Below are positions 45,453 to 54,904 of a stretch of 64,000 bases of DNA, piece by piece. Made by a program: the position numbers and the translations under genes. The notes beneath the pieces were generated by a model. The model had not been told where the DNA came from. It was given only the letters and a program-made list of their open reading frames with translations, and did no database searches. Every line of letters begins with the position of its first letter. Position 1 is the stretch's first letter. Source of the stretch: Corallincola platygyrae (GTDB lineage Bacteria; Pseudomonadota; Gammaproteobacteria; Enterobacterales; Neiellaceae); assembly GCF_039544265.1 (NCBI RefSeq), contig NZ_BAABLI010000003.1, positions 1 to 64,000 of the forward strand. Direction: 5' to 3'.

Positions 45453-45484
45453 AAAAAGGGCTGCGATTTCTCGCAGCCCTTTCT
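45453..45484 (-). terminator. Terminator after the tRNA-Asn pair
   Basis: AAAGGGCTGCGA / TCGCAGCCCTTT with a TTTC loop. On the minus strand it is followed by a T run and lies just after the tRNA genes. Confidence 0.82.
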
Positions 45485-45489
45485 CTTAT

Positions 45490-45566
45490 TGGCTCCCCTG
45501 GTCCGATTTGAACGGACGACACATGGATTAACAGTCCACCGCTCTAACCAACTGAGCTACAGGGGA
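45490..45566 (-). tRNA. tRNA-Asn (GTT)
   Basis: The reverse complement starts TCCCCTGTAGCTCAGTTGG and ends with acceptor-stem pairing and encoded GCCA. The anticodon loop ACTGTTAATCC gives anticodon GTT (Asn). The T loop is GTTCAAATC. Length 77 including CCA. Confidence 0.97.
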
Positions 45567-45587
45567 ATAAACTTCACATTTTAAATT

Positions 45588-45664
45588 TGGCTCCCCTGGT
45601 CCGATTTGAACGGACGACACATGGATTAACAGTCCACCGCTCTAACCAACTGAGCTACAGGGGA
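45588..45664 (-). tRNA. tRNA-Asn (GTT), second copy
   Basis: Identical to the gene at 45490-45566 over all 77 bases, separated by 21 bases. Both are read from right to left and share one terminator. Confidence 0.97.
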
Positions 45665-45868
45665 GTAGATGTCCTTTCCTCAAGGACGGCGCGCATCTTA
45701 ATGTAGCGAATTTTCGCTGTCAACACTCTTTCTTCGCTTTGCGATTCAGTTGCTCAGTAGTTGTTCAGCTTCTGTGGAATTGAGGGCTGGTAAACGGGAC
45801 TCAGCTTATCTAGTATGCTTTTGATAACAAAAAATTAACGAATAAAAAAATTTTCCAGGGAGGCTACT

Positions 45869-47545
45869 TTGCAGGGGCTTAACGATTTTTTATTGATGCT
45901 AGATGGATACTTGGGATCCGCTGGTTGGTTCCCTTATGTGTTATTAGGGGTGGGTTTATTTTTCACTGTTTACCTTAAATTTCCCCAAATCCGATACTTC
46001 GGGCACGCCTGGCGCGTAGTGAGAGGGAAATATGACGTTAAAAATGCCATGGGTGACACCACCCATTTTCAGGCATTAACAACCGCGCTATCAGGTACTG
46101 TGGGTACCGGTAATATCGGTGGCGTTGCATTGGCCATTCATATCGGCGGCCCAGCGGCGCTGTTCTGGATGTGGGCAACCGCTTTCTTTGGTATGACAAC
46201 CAAGTTCGTGGAGGTGACACTTTCTCACAAGTACCGCGTAAAAACCGCAGATGGCACCATGGCGGGTGGTCCCATGTACTACATGGACCGTCGCCTGAAC
46301 ATGAAGTGGCTGGCAGTGATCTTTGCTATTGCGACAGTCATTAGTTCATTTGGTACGGGTAATTTGCCTCAGGTAAACAACATCGCTATCAGCATGGAGT
46401 CGACCTTTGGATTAGATCCCATCCTGACTGGTGGAGTGCTGACCGTTTTGTTGGCGCTGGTTATTCTCGGTGGTATTCGTCGTATTGCTAAGTTCACATC
46501 TCGTGTCGTGCCGTTGATGGCTGCACTCTATGTGATTGGTGCTTTGGCGGTAATCCTCTATAACTACCAGAATATTCTTCCATCCTTGGTATCAGTCTTC
46601 TCTGATGCGTTTTCTGGATCCGCCGCGGCCGGTGGCTTCCTCGGTGCCAGTTTTGCTTACGCATTCAACAAAGGCGTTGGTCGAGGCCTGTTCTCTAACG
46701 AGGCGGGTCAGGGGTCTGCGCCAATTGCTCACGCAGCAGCAAAAGCTGATGAGCCAGTTTCAGAAGGTATCGTCTCTATCCTGGAGCCGTTCATTGACAC
46801 CATCATTGTTTGTACCTTGACAGGACTTGTGATCCTCTCTTCTGGGGTCTGGACAGAAAAACACGAAAACTCATTCCAGTCTGCCGATATGAAATACATC
46901 GCAGGTCTATACAGTGATCAAAGCGATGAAGACCGAGCAGCACTTTCAAGCTTCCTTATTGGCAGCAATGAAGCAAATGTGGAGTCCTATAGCGGTACCG
47001 TGGTAGTAAAAGATGGGCTGGCTCAGTCTCCCGGTTACACGCTGATTAATGCTCACTCAGTGGCTGAAAACGTGCAGTATCTGGTGGGCGGACACCCTTA
47101 TTCGGGTAGTATTGAAATTAAAGATGGCAGCCTGATCAACAAAGAGTTGGAGGTTAAAGGGGATTCTCTGATTCACTCTGCCGCGTTAACAACAAAAGCG
47201 TTTACCCGAGGCTTCTTTGGTGATTTTGGCCAATATATTGTTTCCATCGGTCTGCTGCTATTTGCATTCTCGACAGCTATCGCCTGGAGTTACTACGGTG
47301 ACCGAGCAATCACATATCTGCTTGGTGTCAGGGCTGTAATGCCATACCGGGTGTTTTATTGCGCTGGATTTATGTGGGCCGCCGTTGCTGATACCACCGT
47401 GGTATGGAATCTTGCGGCGGTCGCCATTGTATTGATGACGCTGCCCAACCTGTTCGGCATCATGATGTTATTCAAAGAGATGAAGACAACGGTTGCGGAT
47501 TACTGGAGCGATTTTTATCAACAACGCAGTGAACACAAAGACTAA
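45869..47545 (+). CDS. Alanine/glycine:cation symporter (AGCS family)
   Basis: A 558-residue inner-membrane protein that takes up alanine or glycine with Na+ or H+. TALSGTVGTGNIGGVALAIH near residue 72 is the family signature. MAGGPMYYMDRRLNMKWL near 130 and GRGLFSNEAGQGSAPIAHAA near 272 are usual. Between about residues 330 and 440 there is a hydrophilic insert, from WTEKHENSFQSADMKYIAG to LEVKGDSLIHSAALT, which makes the protein longer than the usual 450-480. The TTG start at 45869 is preceded by GGGAGG. Confidence 0.93.
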   Translation: MQGLNDFLLMLDGYLGSAGWFPYVLLGVGLFFTVYLKFPQIRYFGHAWRVVRGKYDVKNAMGDTTHFQALTTALSGTVGTGNIGGVALAIHIGGPAALFWMWATAFFGMTTKFVEVTLSHKYRVKTADGTMAGGPMYYMDRRLNMKWLAVIFAIATVISSFGTGNLPQVNNIAISMESTFGLDPILTGGVLTVLLALVILGGIRRIAKFTSRVVPLMAALYVIGALAVILYNYQNILPSLVSVFSDAFSGSAAAGGFLGASFAYAFNKGVGRGLFSNEAGQGSAPIAHAAAKADEPVSEGIVSILEPFIDTIIVCTLTGLVILSSGVWTEKHENSFQSADMKYIAGLYSDQSDEDRAALSSFLIGSNEANVESYSGTVVVKDGLAQSPGYTLINAHSVAENVQYLVGGHPYSGSIEIKDGSLINKELEVKGDSLIHSAALTTKAFTRGFFGDFGQYIVSIGLLLFAFSTAIAWSYYGDRAITYLLGVRAVMPYRVFYCAGFMWAAVADTTVVWNLAAVAIVLMTLPNLFGIMMLFKEMKTTVADYWSDFYQQRSEHKD

Positions 47546-47573
47546 TTGATAAAAACGTCATTAGCTTGATGTT

Positions 47574-47603
47574 AGAAGGCCCCAATAGGGGTCTTCTTGT
47601 TTT
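47574..47603 (+). terminator. Symporter gene terminator
   Basis: AGAAGGCCCC / GGGGTCTTCT with an AATA loop, followed by TGTTTTAAT, 28 bases after the stop. Confidence 0.75.
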
Positions 47604-47657
47604 AATCCCTCGGCAAATATTTCATAATGCATCTCTTTTATTCATTGGAAGTTATCA

Positions 47658-47978
47658 ATGGCCATCATTCCTTGCCCTTGCTGCGGAAAACGTATTTCGG
47701 ATAGAGCCGACGTATGCTCACATTGCGGTTTTGCGAGAGGTGAAATGGATGATGAGAAGCGTGCCAGCCAGCAACGGGTATACGCTATCAAACGGCAGCA
47801 AAGAATCATGACGCAGCAATTTATTGCTTTGCTCATGTTTGTTGCGGGTTTTGCGGTGACTTTTTTTGATGGTGAATCCCAACCCGACTGGCAGCGAACG
47901 TTAGGCCAGGTGATGTCTGCGGCCGGATTCATTTGGTACATCATTATTCGTGTGTGGCTGATTTTTAAGAAAAAATAG
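47658..47978 (+). CDS. Zinc-ribbon membrane protein
   Basis: A 106-residue protein. The start CPCCGKRISDRADVCSHCGF (residues 6-25) holds two CxxC pairs, a zinc ribbon. Two membrane helices follow at about 54-70 and 86-103. The role is unknown; similar small proteins precede DUF1315 genes in marine gammaproteobacteria. Its stop touches the next gene. Confidence 0.8.
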   Translation: MAIIPCPCCGKRISDRADVCSHCGFARGEMDDEKRASQQRVYAIKRQQRIMTQQFIALLMFVAGFAVTFFDGESQPDWQRTLGQVMSAAGFIWYIIIRVWLIFKKK

Positions 47979-48277
47979 TGGGTAAAGAGATGGATATCAT
48001 CGAGCTGGTCGAAAAACTCGATTTCGAAAGCTATCAGCGCTTAAAAACTGCGGTAGAGCTAGGAAAGTGGCCCGATGGAAATCCACTTAGCGCTGAACAA
48101 AAAGACAATGCTATGCAGCTGGTGATTGCTTATCAGGCAACGCACCTGGACCAGCAGCAGCACATGAGCGTCGCCAAAGACGGCTCATTAAATACGCTAT
48201 CCAAAGCGGAATTAAAACAACAGTTCAAAGGACAGACTGCAGAGTCGATCGTAAGGTTTAAACACGATGATATTTAA
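47978..48277 (+). CDS. DUF1315 (YeaC) family protein
   Basis: A 99-residue protein with KLDFESYQRLKTAVELGKWP near residue 13, followed by DGNPLSAEQKDNAMQLVIAY, as in the YeaC family (function unknown). The start is GTG 47978 or ATG 47990; the later one fits the family start better, the first has the tighter overlap with the gene before it. Its stop overlaps the DUF349 start. Confidence 0.8.
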   Translation: MGKEMDIIELVEKLDFESYQRLKTAVELGKWPDGNPLSAEQKDNAMQLVIAYQATHLDQQQHMSVAKDGSLNTLSKAELKQQFKGQTAESIVRFKHDDI

Positions 48278-51044
48278 GAATCTTTTCCGCCCCGCCTGGA
48301 AACACTCTGATCACGAAAAAAGGCAAGCAGCAATATCAACACTGCAGCTGGAAAATCAGCAGCATCGCACAATATTGAGAGAGCTGGCTTTCAATGATGG
48401 GCATCGTCAGGTTCGCCGTACCGCGTTGGAGCGATTGGATGACCTCTCCTTGTGGTGGCTGGCAGCTGGAGAAGAACGTGATGATGGGCTCAAGAAATCG
48501 GCTCTTCAACATGTCACGGACCTGATCACCTCATCAGAACTTAAAGATGCTTCAGAAGTGCAGTCGTTTGTTAACGACTGCAAAGACAAAAAATTCCTGG
48601 AATCGGTTTGGCGCCAATTGTCCGAGGCTGCCTTACGTAAATCCGCATTGAGCCGTATTGACAAGAGTCGCTGCTATATCGACGCTGCGGAGCATGAAAC
48701 AGACGAAGCGCTTGCTCTTTGGGCTGCTGAACAGGTCGACGATGAGAAACAGATGCGTCGCTTAGGCAAAAAAGCGGCTCAGTTGAGTGTCAGACAGTAC
48801 TTTGAAGACAAATTGAAGGCGTTAAAAGAAGCCAAAGAGAAGCCGGCCCTGTTAAACGAACAGGCACGACTTAATCTTGCCCAGTTGCAGGGGATTATCG
48901 AAAAGCTGTTGGAGCCACAAGCCGAGTCGCACCCGGAACTTGGACAAAAGGCAAATGAGTTGCTTAGCCGTTGGAGTGAGCTGAGCAAGGAGTTGTCACA
49001 ACTTGAGTTGCTTCAGGCATGGCAGCAAAAATTTGATTCGCTGAATGAGCGTTTGAGTGTTCGACTGCAGGAGCTTGAGGCGCTGTGGTCGGCGCAACTC
49101 GCAGAGCAGGAAAAAGCGATAGAGCAAAAAGAAAACAAAGCCTTGCTCGATGGTGGCCTGGATGCCCTTGCCGGAGACATTAAAGCGATATACACGCTGA
49201 TTGAAGAGCAGCAAGAATACGATCTTGAGCCATTTAATGAGGTTCTCACGCACTTAAAGCAGAGTATTGCAGAAGCTACTTTGCGCGAAGATGACTGGAT
49301 GGCGTTGAATAAGCGAAGTCAGCAGCTTGAGGAGCGTCTGTTGCAACTTGCTCAGCTTCCTGAGCAGATCTCAAAAGCCAGCGGTATTGCTGACCAATTG
49401 GTTGAGCTGTCTGAAAGTGCGGACGATTTTGTAAGTCAGTTCAATACCATGCGCAAAGCTTGGCAACACTTGTCAGAGCTACCACTGCCGAAAGAGTTAA
49501 AACAGCGTGCGGAATCCCGCTTGAAAGCGCTGGGTAAAGCCAAAAACGAACAGTTGAATGCGCAAAAAAGTGCGGAAGCGGACCTCGATAAACAACTCTG
49601 GCGCGCTGAACGCCACCAGCGAGCGGGGCGTCTGAAAGTTGCCGTACGCGAGTTTCATCGCCTGCAGCCAATATTTAACAAACTTTCTGACAAAGCCAGA
49701 CGCCGGTTTGACAAGCGTTACCAGAGCTTGGCTAAAGTGGAACAAGAGCTTCTCGAATGGCACCAGTTGGTTGCCGCACCTAAGGCTACTGTGCTACTTG
49801 AAGAGATCCAGCAACTGGCGGAAAAGCCGCTTGAAGATCCTAAAGCTCAGGCAGAAGCGGTTAAGGATGCCCGCAAACGCTGGCAGACATTGGAGCTTGA
49901 CCGTAACGATGAAAATTGGGCGCCGCTGGCTGACCAGTTTGACGAGCTAAGTGAAAAGGCATTTGAGACTTGCCGTCAGTTCTATGGTGAACAGCAGAAG
50001 GTGAGGGAAGAGAACCTGGCTGCTCGCGAGCTGCTAATTAAAGAGATGAGTGACCTGTTGGCGAAGCAACAGACCGAGCCCATGCTACTTAATCAGCTGG
50101 AGTCAGCTTATCGCCAAATAGCAAATAAATGGCGCCGTAGTGGTGAAATCGATTTTGCAAAACGCAAGGAAGTTCAGAGCCAGTACGCCAAAGTGTCTCG
50201 CCAGGTCTCTGACATCCTGAAGAAACTTTATGCTGAGAATGAAGCTCGTAAACAGAGCCTTCTGAAGCAGGCTGAATCCCTCGATCTAAACGAATTGGAA
50301 ACTGCGTCAGAGAGTTTTGACGACTTGATGAAGCAGTGGCGTGATGCTGGTTACGCAGGCGCCAATGAAAAAGCGCTATGGCAACGTTTCCAGGCGATAG
50401 GCCAACAGCTGCGCGAGCAAAAGTATGCCTCTCGTAATGAACAACGCGCGCAATGGCAGGCTGAAGCTGACAAGTATAAAGCTGCCATGAATAGCTTCTC
50501 CGAGCGGGTTGCCGCTGCTGATACTGAAGTCGCTATCCATGACGCGATAGCTAAAGTTCAGGCAGAAACTGCAGAGGTGGGCGAACTGGCGAACCGCGAG
50601 CGTCGTCAATTGGAAACTGAACTGGATAAATTACTTACCGACGCAGAGAACAAGCTTGTTTCATTCCAGAAAAAAGCGGTGAAAGACAACTATCAAAAGT
50701 TGATAGAAGCTATTTCAGGGGATGATCAGACCTTGTTAGAAGCATTACCAGAGCGCTGGCAACGTAGTTTGAAAACCTGGCAACAGGAAGCTTCAGATAA
50801 GACTGCGGACAGTGAGACCCGTAATCGCTTGATGATTGAAGCCGAGTTGCTTGCAGGACTGGACTCCCCGGGCAACAACGAAGCTTTGCGTCAACAGTTG
50901 CGTCTCACCCTGTTGCAGGATCGTATGAACGGCGGTGAGAGCCGCTCGGTTGAGAACCTGTTCTGGCAATGGCTGGAAGCAGGCGCAGTGACCGCTGATG
51001 ATAAAGATGCGTTAAAGCGGTTTGAAAAGGCGCTGACCGCCTGA
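48267..51044 (+). CDS. DUF349 domain coiled-coil protein
   Basis: A 925-residue, Gln/Glu/Lys-rich, almost wholly helical protein with several DUF349-type three-helix units. Examples are LEDPKAQAEAVKDARKRWQT near residue 530, and LMKQWRDAGYAGANEKALWQ near 690. LRELAFNDGHRQVRRTALER near 37 begins a HEAT-like N-terminal part. No signal peptide or membrane helix is evident, so it is probably cytoplasmic. Its function is not known. It overlaps the previous gene by 11 bases and ends before a strong terminator. Confidence 0.88.
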   Translation: MIFKNLFRPAWKHSDHEKRQAAISTLQLENQQHRTILRELAFNDGHRQVRRTALERLDDLSLWWLAAGEERDDGLKKSALQHVTDLITSSELKDASEVQSFVNDCKDKKFLESVWRQLSEAALRKSALSRIDKSRCYIDAAEHETDEALALWAAEQVDDEKQMRRLGKKAAQLSVRQYFEDKLKALKEAKEKPALLNEQARLNLAQLQGIIEKLLEPQAESHPELGQKANELLSRWSELSKELSQLELLQAWQQKFDSLNERLSVRLQELEALWSAQLAEQEKAIEQKENKALLDGGLDALAGDIKAIYTLIEEQQEYDLEPFNEVLTHLKQSIAEATLREDDWMALNKRSQQLEERLLQLAQLPEQISKASGIADQLVELSESADDFVSQFNTMRKAWQHLSELPLPKELKQRAESRLKALGKAKNEQLNAQKSAEADLDKQLWRAERHQRAGRLKVAVREFHRLQPIFNKLSDKARRRFDKRYQSLAKVEQELLEWHQLVAAPKATVLLEEIQQLAEKPLEDPKAQAEAVKDARKRWQTLELDRNDENWAPLADQFDELSEKAFETCRQFYGEQQKVREENLAARELLIKEMSDLLAKQQTEPMLLNQLESAYRQIANKWRRSGEIDFAKRKEVQSQYAKVSRQVSDILKKLYAENEARKQSLLKQAESLDLNELETASESFDDLMKQWRDAGYAGANEKALWQRFQAIGQQLREQKYASRNEQRAQWQAEADKYKAAMNSFSERVAAADTEVAIHDAIAKVQAETAEVGELANRERRQLETELDKLLTDAENKLVSFQKKAVKDNYQKLIEAISGDDQTLLEALPERWQRSLKTWQQEASDKTADSETRNRLMIEAELLAGLDSPGNNEALRQQLRLTLLQDRMNGGESRSVENLFWQWLEAGAVTADDKDALKRFEKALTA

Positions 51045-51073
51045 GAGGTGGTGCCGCTTTAGTATTGAAATCC

Positions 51074-51101
51074 AAAAAGCACCTTTTCAGGTGCTTTTTT
51101 T
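51074..51101 (+). terminator. DUF349 gene terminator
   Basis: AAAAAGCACCT / AGGTGCTTTTTTT with a TTTC loop. The reading frame of the next gene is open through it, which speaks against the earlier start there. Confidence 0.88.
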
Positions 51102-51108
51102 AACGGTG

Positions 51109-51732
51109 ATGATTGTGACGATAGCTTTTAATCGATTGGCCACATTGTTTTTGCTTGGCTTGGTCTTGTCCTTAAGCGGCTGTTCAGAACCAAAACTTAC
51201 ACCTTTATATTACGACGCAACAATCCTGGCGTTTGGCGACAGCCTTACAGCCGGTTATGGCGTTGAAAAAGAGCACAGTTATCCAGCGGTTCTGGCCGAA
51301 TTGTCAAGGCGTAAGGTGGTTAATGCCGGTGTCTCGGGAGAAACAACCAGCCAGGGGCGTGAGCGTTTTGCTTCAGTTGTTCAAACCAACCAGCCTGATT
51401 TGATCATATTGATTGAAGGCGGCAATGACATTTTGCGAAATCACTCTCCCCAACAAGCGAAAGCTAATTTGGCAGCAATGATTGAGCATGCGCAGCTTTC
51501 CGGGATCCCCGTAGTCTTAATTGGCGTGCCAGAAAAGAATCTGTTCAGCTCATCAGCACCATTTTATCGGGAGCTGGCTGAAGAGTATGACCTGGTATTT
51601 GATGGCGAGTTAATGGCCGAGTTGCAGCGTTCACCGAGCTTGAAGTCTGACTACGTTCACTTCAACAAGGCTGGATACAGGGAGCTGGCGGAGTCAATTT
51701 ATCAGTTGCTGCAAGATAATGGGGCTTTGTAA
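51109..51732 (+). CDS. SGNH-family esterase/lysophospholipase (TesA-like)
   Basis: A periplasmic GDSL-type esterase like TesA, acting on thioesters, lysophospholipids or aryl esters. Motifs: GDSLTAGYG with the catalytic Ser, GGNDILRN, and SDYVHFNKAGYRELA with Asp and His. LFLLGLVLSLSGC is a lipobox, so the protein may be a lipoprotein rather than freely soluble like E. coli TesA. ATG 51109 is preferred to 51091, which lies inside the terminator. Confidence 0.88.
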   Translation: MIVTIAFNRLATLFLLGLVLSLSGCSEPKLTPLYYDATILAFGDSLTAGYGVEKEHSYPAVLAELSRRKVVNAGVSGETTSQGRERFASVVQTNQPDLIILIEGGNDILRNHSPQQAKANLAAMIEHAQLSGIPVVLIGVPEKNLFSSSAPFYRELAEEYDLVFDGELMAELQRSPSLKSDYVHFNKAGYRELAESIYQLLQDNGAL

Positions 51733-51753
51733 TTAAAGCCCCACACTAAATTG

Positions 51754-52767
51754 CTAGTTGCGGCTGAGTTCGCCACGCAAACTGGTTTGCATCGCTTCAC
51801 GGATCTGCTCTGGAGTAAGTGGCTGATTCAACAGATAGTGGAGCTTAGTTAGCGTTGCCTCTGTTGTCATGTCATAGCCGCTGATCACACCCACATCCCT
51901 AAGAGCCTGGCCTGTCGCATAGCCTCCCATGTTGACACTTCCTTTGAGGCACTGAGTGCAGTTCACGACGATAATGCCTTGCTCTGACGCTTCAGAGAGC
52001 AGGTCCAGCATCTGTTTGTGTTGCGGCGCATTGCCCACACCATAGCTTTGCAACAGCAGCGCTTTGACCGGCTGACGCAGAATATTGGCGATTACATCGG
52101 CAGAAATACCCGGGTAGAGGCTTGCCATACCGATGGGTTGCGCTTGAATGGGCTGCACCTTGAGCGGTTTGCCCGTTGCAGATTTAACTTCACCCTTTAC
52201 CAACTGGATCTGAATACCGGCTTCCAACAAGGGGGGGAAGTTCGGCGAGCCAAAGGCATTAAAGCCGTCAGCATGAACTTTGGTTGTTCGATTGCCGCGA
52301 AACAAGCTGTGATTAAAACAGAGTGAGACCTCTGGAATGGGGTAGTTGGCTGCCAGGAACAAAGCATCCAGCAGGTTTTCGCGGCCATCTGAGCGCAGCT
52401 GTGCCAAGGGGATCTGAGATCCGGTAACAACAACCGGTTTATCCAGATTCTCCAGCATAAAAGAGAGTGCCGATGCCGTATAAGCCATGGTATCGGTGCC
52501 GTGCAATACCACAAAGCCATCATACTGGTCGTAGTTTGCTGCGATATCATCGGCAATCTTCTGCCAATCATTCGGCGTCATGTCTGATGAATCAATCAGT
52601 GGCTGATAGGCGTGAATGGTGAATTCTGGCATTTCGTCACGGCGAAATTCAGGCATCTTTTCCAGCACTTCCTGGAGGAAGCCTGGCTCAGGAATATAGC
52701 CATGAGCAGATTGGCGCATACCGATGGTACCGCCCGTATATGCGATATAAATTTTCTTCTTGTTCAT
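51754..52767 (-). CDS. ansA: L-asparaginase, type I
   Basis: Cytoplasmic asparaginase, Asn to Asp plus ammonia. The N-terminal MNKKKIYIAYTGGTIGMRQ contains the catalytic Thr. FVVLHGTDTMAYTASALSFM has the second active-site Thr-Asp pair. The frame is open to 52827, but the extra 20 residues come from the terminator between this gene and sppA, so ATG 52767 is chosen; this gives 337 residues, near the E. coli AnsA length. It follows sppA on the same strand, as in E. coli. Confidence 0.94.
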   Translation of the reverse strand: MNKKKIYIAYTGGTIGMRQSAHGYIPEPGFLQEVLEKMPEFRRDEMPEFTIHAYQPLIDSSDMTPNDWQKIADDIAANYDQYDGFVVLHGTDTMAYTASALSFMLENLDKPVVVTGSQIPLAQLRSDGRENLLDALFLAANYPIPEVSLCFNHSLFRGNRTTKVHADGFNAFGSPNFPPLLEAGIQIQLVKGEVKSATGKPLKVQPIQAQPIGMASLYPGISADVIANILRQPVKALLLQSYGVGNAPQHKQMLDLLSEASEQGIIVVNCTQCLKGSVNMGGYATGQALRDVGVISGYDMTTEATLTKLHYLLNQPLTPEQIREAMQTSLRGELSRN

Positions 52768-52785
52768 GGGCGCAAGCATATACGT

Positions 52786-52824
52786 AAAAAGGCCGGAACT
52801 ACCAGTGGTAGTTCCGGCCTTTTT
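52786..52824 (-). terminator. Terminator between sppA and ansA
   Basis: AAAAAGGCCGGAACTACCA / TGGTAGTTCCGGCCTTTTT is a 19-base perfect palindromic stem, unusually long. It stands between sppA and ansA and may end most sppA transcripts. Confidence 0.88.
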
Positions 52825-52842
52825 CATCTGATTAGCTGCGAA

Positions 52843-54702
52843 TTAGTAAACTTCGCAACCCAGGCAGCGCGCGTAAATACCCATAGGGTCATTCAGCTCA
52901 TTCAACACAGATAAATCGTTGAACAGGCGTTGTAGCTCAGTCATGAACTGACTTTTCGGTGTGTAGCCGCTGAAGTCTTGCGGAGAGTCGCTTGCCATCA
53001 GTGACGCACCACCGTTCAGCAGTTGATTCAACAGGTGCTCTTTAAAGCTCATTGGACGTTTCACTTCATCCACGTCATAGCTGCTCAGGCCCGCTAAGTC
53101 TGCTGCAGCAGAGACGGCGTCCTGAAGGTCACCCAGGCTATCGACTAAGCCCAGTTCATGTGCCTGTTTACCACTCCAGACACGGCCTTGGGCGATCTTA
53201 TCAACCTGCTCAGGCGTCATATCGCGCTCTTGAGCAACCAATCCGATGAACTGGTCATAACCATGTTCAACGCTGCGTTGAATAATGGCACTAACACCTG
53301 GATCCAGCGGGCGGGTAATACTGATGCCCGCAATATCAGTGGTGCCTACACCGTCTGTATGCACGCCGATATGGTCAAGCGCGCGATCGATGGTGGTGAG
53401 CATGCCAAAGATGCCGATAGAACCCGTGATAGTGGTAGGAGAAGCCCAGATCTCATCTGCACTGACAGATATCCAGTAACCACCTGAAGCGGCATAGGTA
53501 CTCATTGAAGCGACAACGGGTTTGCCGGCACGTTTCAGTTCATCAATCTCGTTACGGATAACCTCTGAAGCAAAGGCACTTCCGCCAGGGCTGTCAACGC
53601 GAAGAACAACCGCTTTGATGGAGTCATCCAGACGGGCCTGACGCAACAGGCGAGCCGTAGAGTCACCGCCAATGGTGCCTGGCGGTTGATCACCATTCAT
53701 GATGGTACCTTTCGCAACCACAATACCAACACGATCTTTGTTCTCGAGAGGTGCTTGGTGAGGACGAATGATGGACAGATACTCACCCAACCAAACCTGG
53801 TTAAAGCTCTTATGCTCAGGATCCTGACCAACCACTTCAATGATAGGTTGGCGCAGTTCTTCGCGAGTCTTCAGAGCGTCAACTAAGCCGCTGTTCAACG
53901 CTAGCTGGGCAAAGTCGCCGTCAACCTTGTTGAGGCCTTCCAGCATTGATTCGATCGAGACATCCAACTGCTCAGGCTCAAGTCCACGCTGCTCTGCAAC
54001 ATCGGCTTTATATGCGGTCCACAGGTCACCCATCCAGGCCAGGTTAGCTTCTTTTGCTTCAGGTGACATATCGTCACGGATATATGGCTCGATAGCGCTC
54101 TTGAATGTACCCACCCGGAAGACGTGTGGCGTAACTTTGATCTTCTCCAGCAACGATTTGAAGTAGGTGCGGTAGCGGCCATAGCCCTCCAGCATTACTC
54201 CACCATGGGGGTTAAGGAATATCTCGTCGGCATAAGCGGCTAAATAATAGTTGTGCTGGGCGTAGTAATCCCCAATCGCGTAGACCGGTTTACCTGAAGA
54301 TTTAAACTCTTCAATCGCCTTGCCGATTGCCTGCAGCTTGTTGAGACCGGCGGGTGCCATATCGCGGGTTTCGATGACCAACGCGCCAACGCGGGTATCG
54401 TGCTGTGCATTTTCAATGGCGAAAATGATATCTTTCAGCAATGTCTCTTTCGGCTTCTCTTTGCCACCGAGCATCTGTTGGGTGAACGCTTCAGCGGGGT
54501 CAACAGCAATCTTTTGTTCAACAATACGTCCCTGAATACTCAACACCAAGGCCGCCTTTTCAGGCATGGTTGGTCCTTTATCAGCGGTGAGTGTGGTGAT
54601 AAACACCACTAGGAACACGATAAACAGCAGGTTGGTCAGCCCGACGCGAGTGGCGGTCAGGGCCTTTCCGACAAAGCGGAAAAATTTCTTTAGATATTTC
54701 AT
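52843..54702 (-). CDS. sppA: Signal peptide peptidase SppA, 67-kDa type
   Basis: SppA degrades cleaved signal peptides in the inner membrane. The 619-residue protein has one N-terminal membrane helix (residues 17-38) and two tandem peptidase-S49 halves. The C-terminal half has the catalytic Ser in VDSPGGSAFASEVIRNEIDE, and MSTYAASGGYWISVSADEIW; the N-terminal half carries the Lys, near YAIGDYYAQHNYYLAAYADE. ATG 54702 is chosen; a GTG 6 bases earlier is possible. Divergent from fadH. Confidence 0.94.
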   Translation of the reverse strand: MKYLKKFFRFVGKALTATRVGLTNLLFIVFLVVFITTLTADKGPTMPEKAALVLSIQGRIVEQKIAVDPAEAFTQQMLGGKEKPKETLLKDIIFAIENAQHDTRVGALVIETRDMAPAGLNKLQAIGKAIEEFKSSGKPVYAIGDYYAQHNYYLAAYADEIFLNPHGGVMLEGYGRYRTYFKSLLEKIKVTPHVFRVGTFKSAIEPYIRDDMSPEAKEANLAWMGDLWTAYKADVAEQRGLEPEQLDVSIESMLEGLNKVDGDFAQLALNSGLVDALKTREELRQPIIEVVGQDPEHKSFNQVWLGEYLSIIRPHQAPLENKDRVGIVVAKGTIMNGDQPPGTIGGDSTARLLRQARLDDSIKAVVLRVDSPGGSAFASEVIRNEIDELKRAGKPVVASMSTYAASGGYWISVSADEIWASPTTITGSIGIFGMLTTIDRALDHIGVHTDGVGTTDIAGISITRPLDPGVSAIIQRSVEHGYDQFIGLVAQERDMTPEQVDKIAQGRVWSGKQAHELGLVDSLGDLQDAVSAAADLAGLSSYDVDEVKRPMSFKEHLLNQLLNGGASLMASDSPQDFSGYTPKSQFMTELQRLFNDLSVLNELNDPMGIYARCLGCEVY

Positions 54703-54825
54703 CAACACATCTAATCCATTTAGCTAACACTGGAATGTTAAGTCCTTGTGGCGGATTAACGTATCTCAATTTGTAAACAATTGTAATTCTGTAACTGCGA
54801 AATTAGAGCTCGAACACTTGCGACC

Positions 54826-54842
54826 AACTGGTACGACCATTA
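54826..54842 (+). promoter_or_regulatory. Candidate FadR operator upstream of fadH
   Basis: AACTGGTACGACCATTA matches the FadR consensus core CTGGTACGACCA exactly and the 17-base site at most positions. It lies 63 bases before the fadH ATG. FadR is encoded in this same window, and fadH serves fatty acid degradation, so repression by FadR is a natural reading. Confidence 0.7.
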
Positions 54843-54904
54843 AGCTGAGTAGTTGAAGCTAATAAGTACCCAATAACAAAAACATTAAAAATGGCCCGAG
54901 AACT

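Noticed and set aside
45490..45664. Prophage or island attachment at the tRNA-Asn genes
   Set aside because: No integrase and no tRNA 3'-end repeat elsewhere in the window. Two tandem copies are a normal arrangement.
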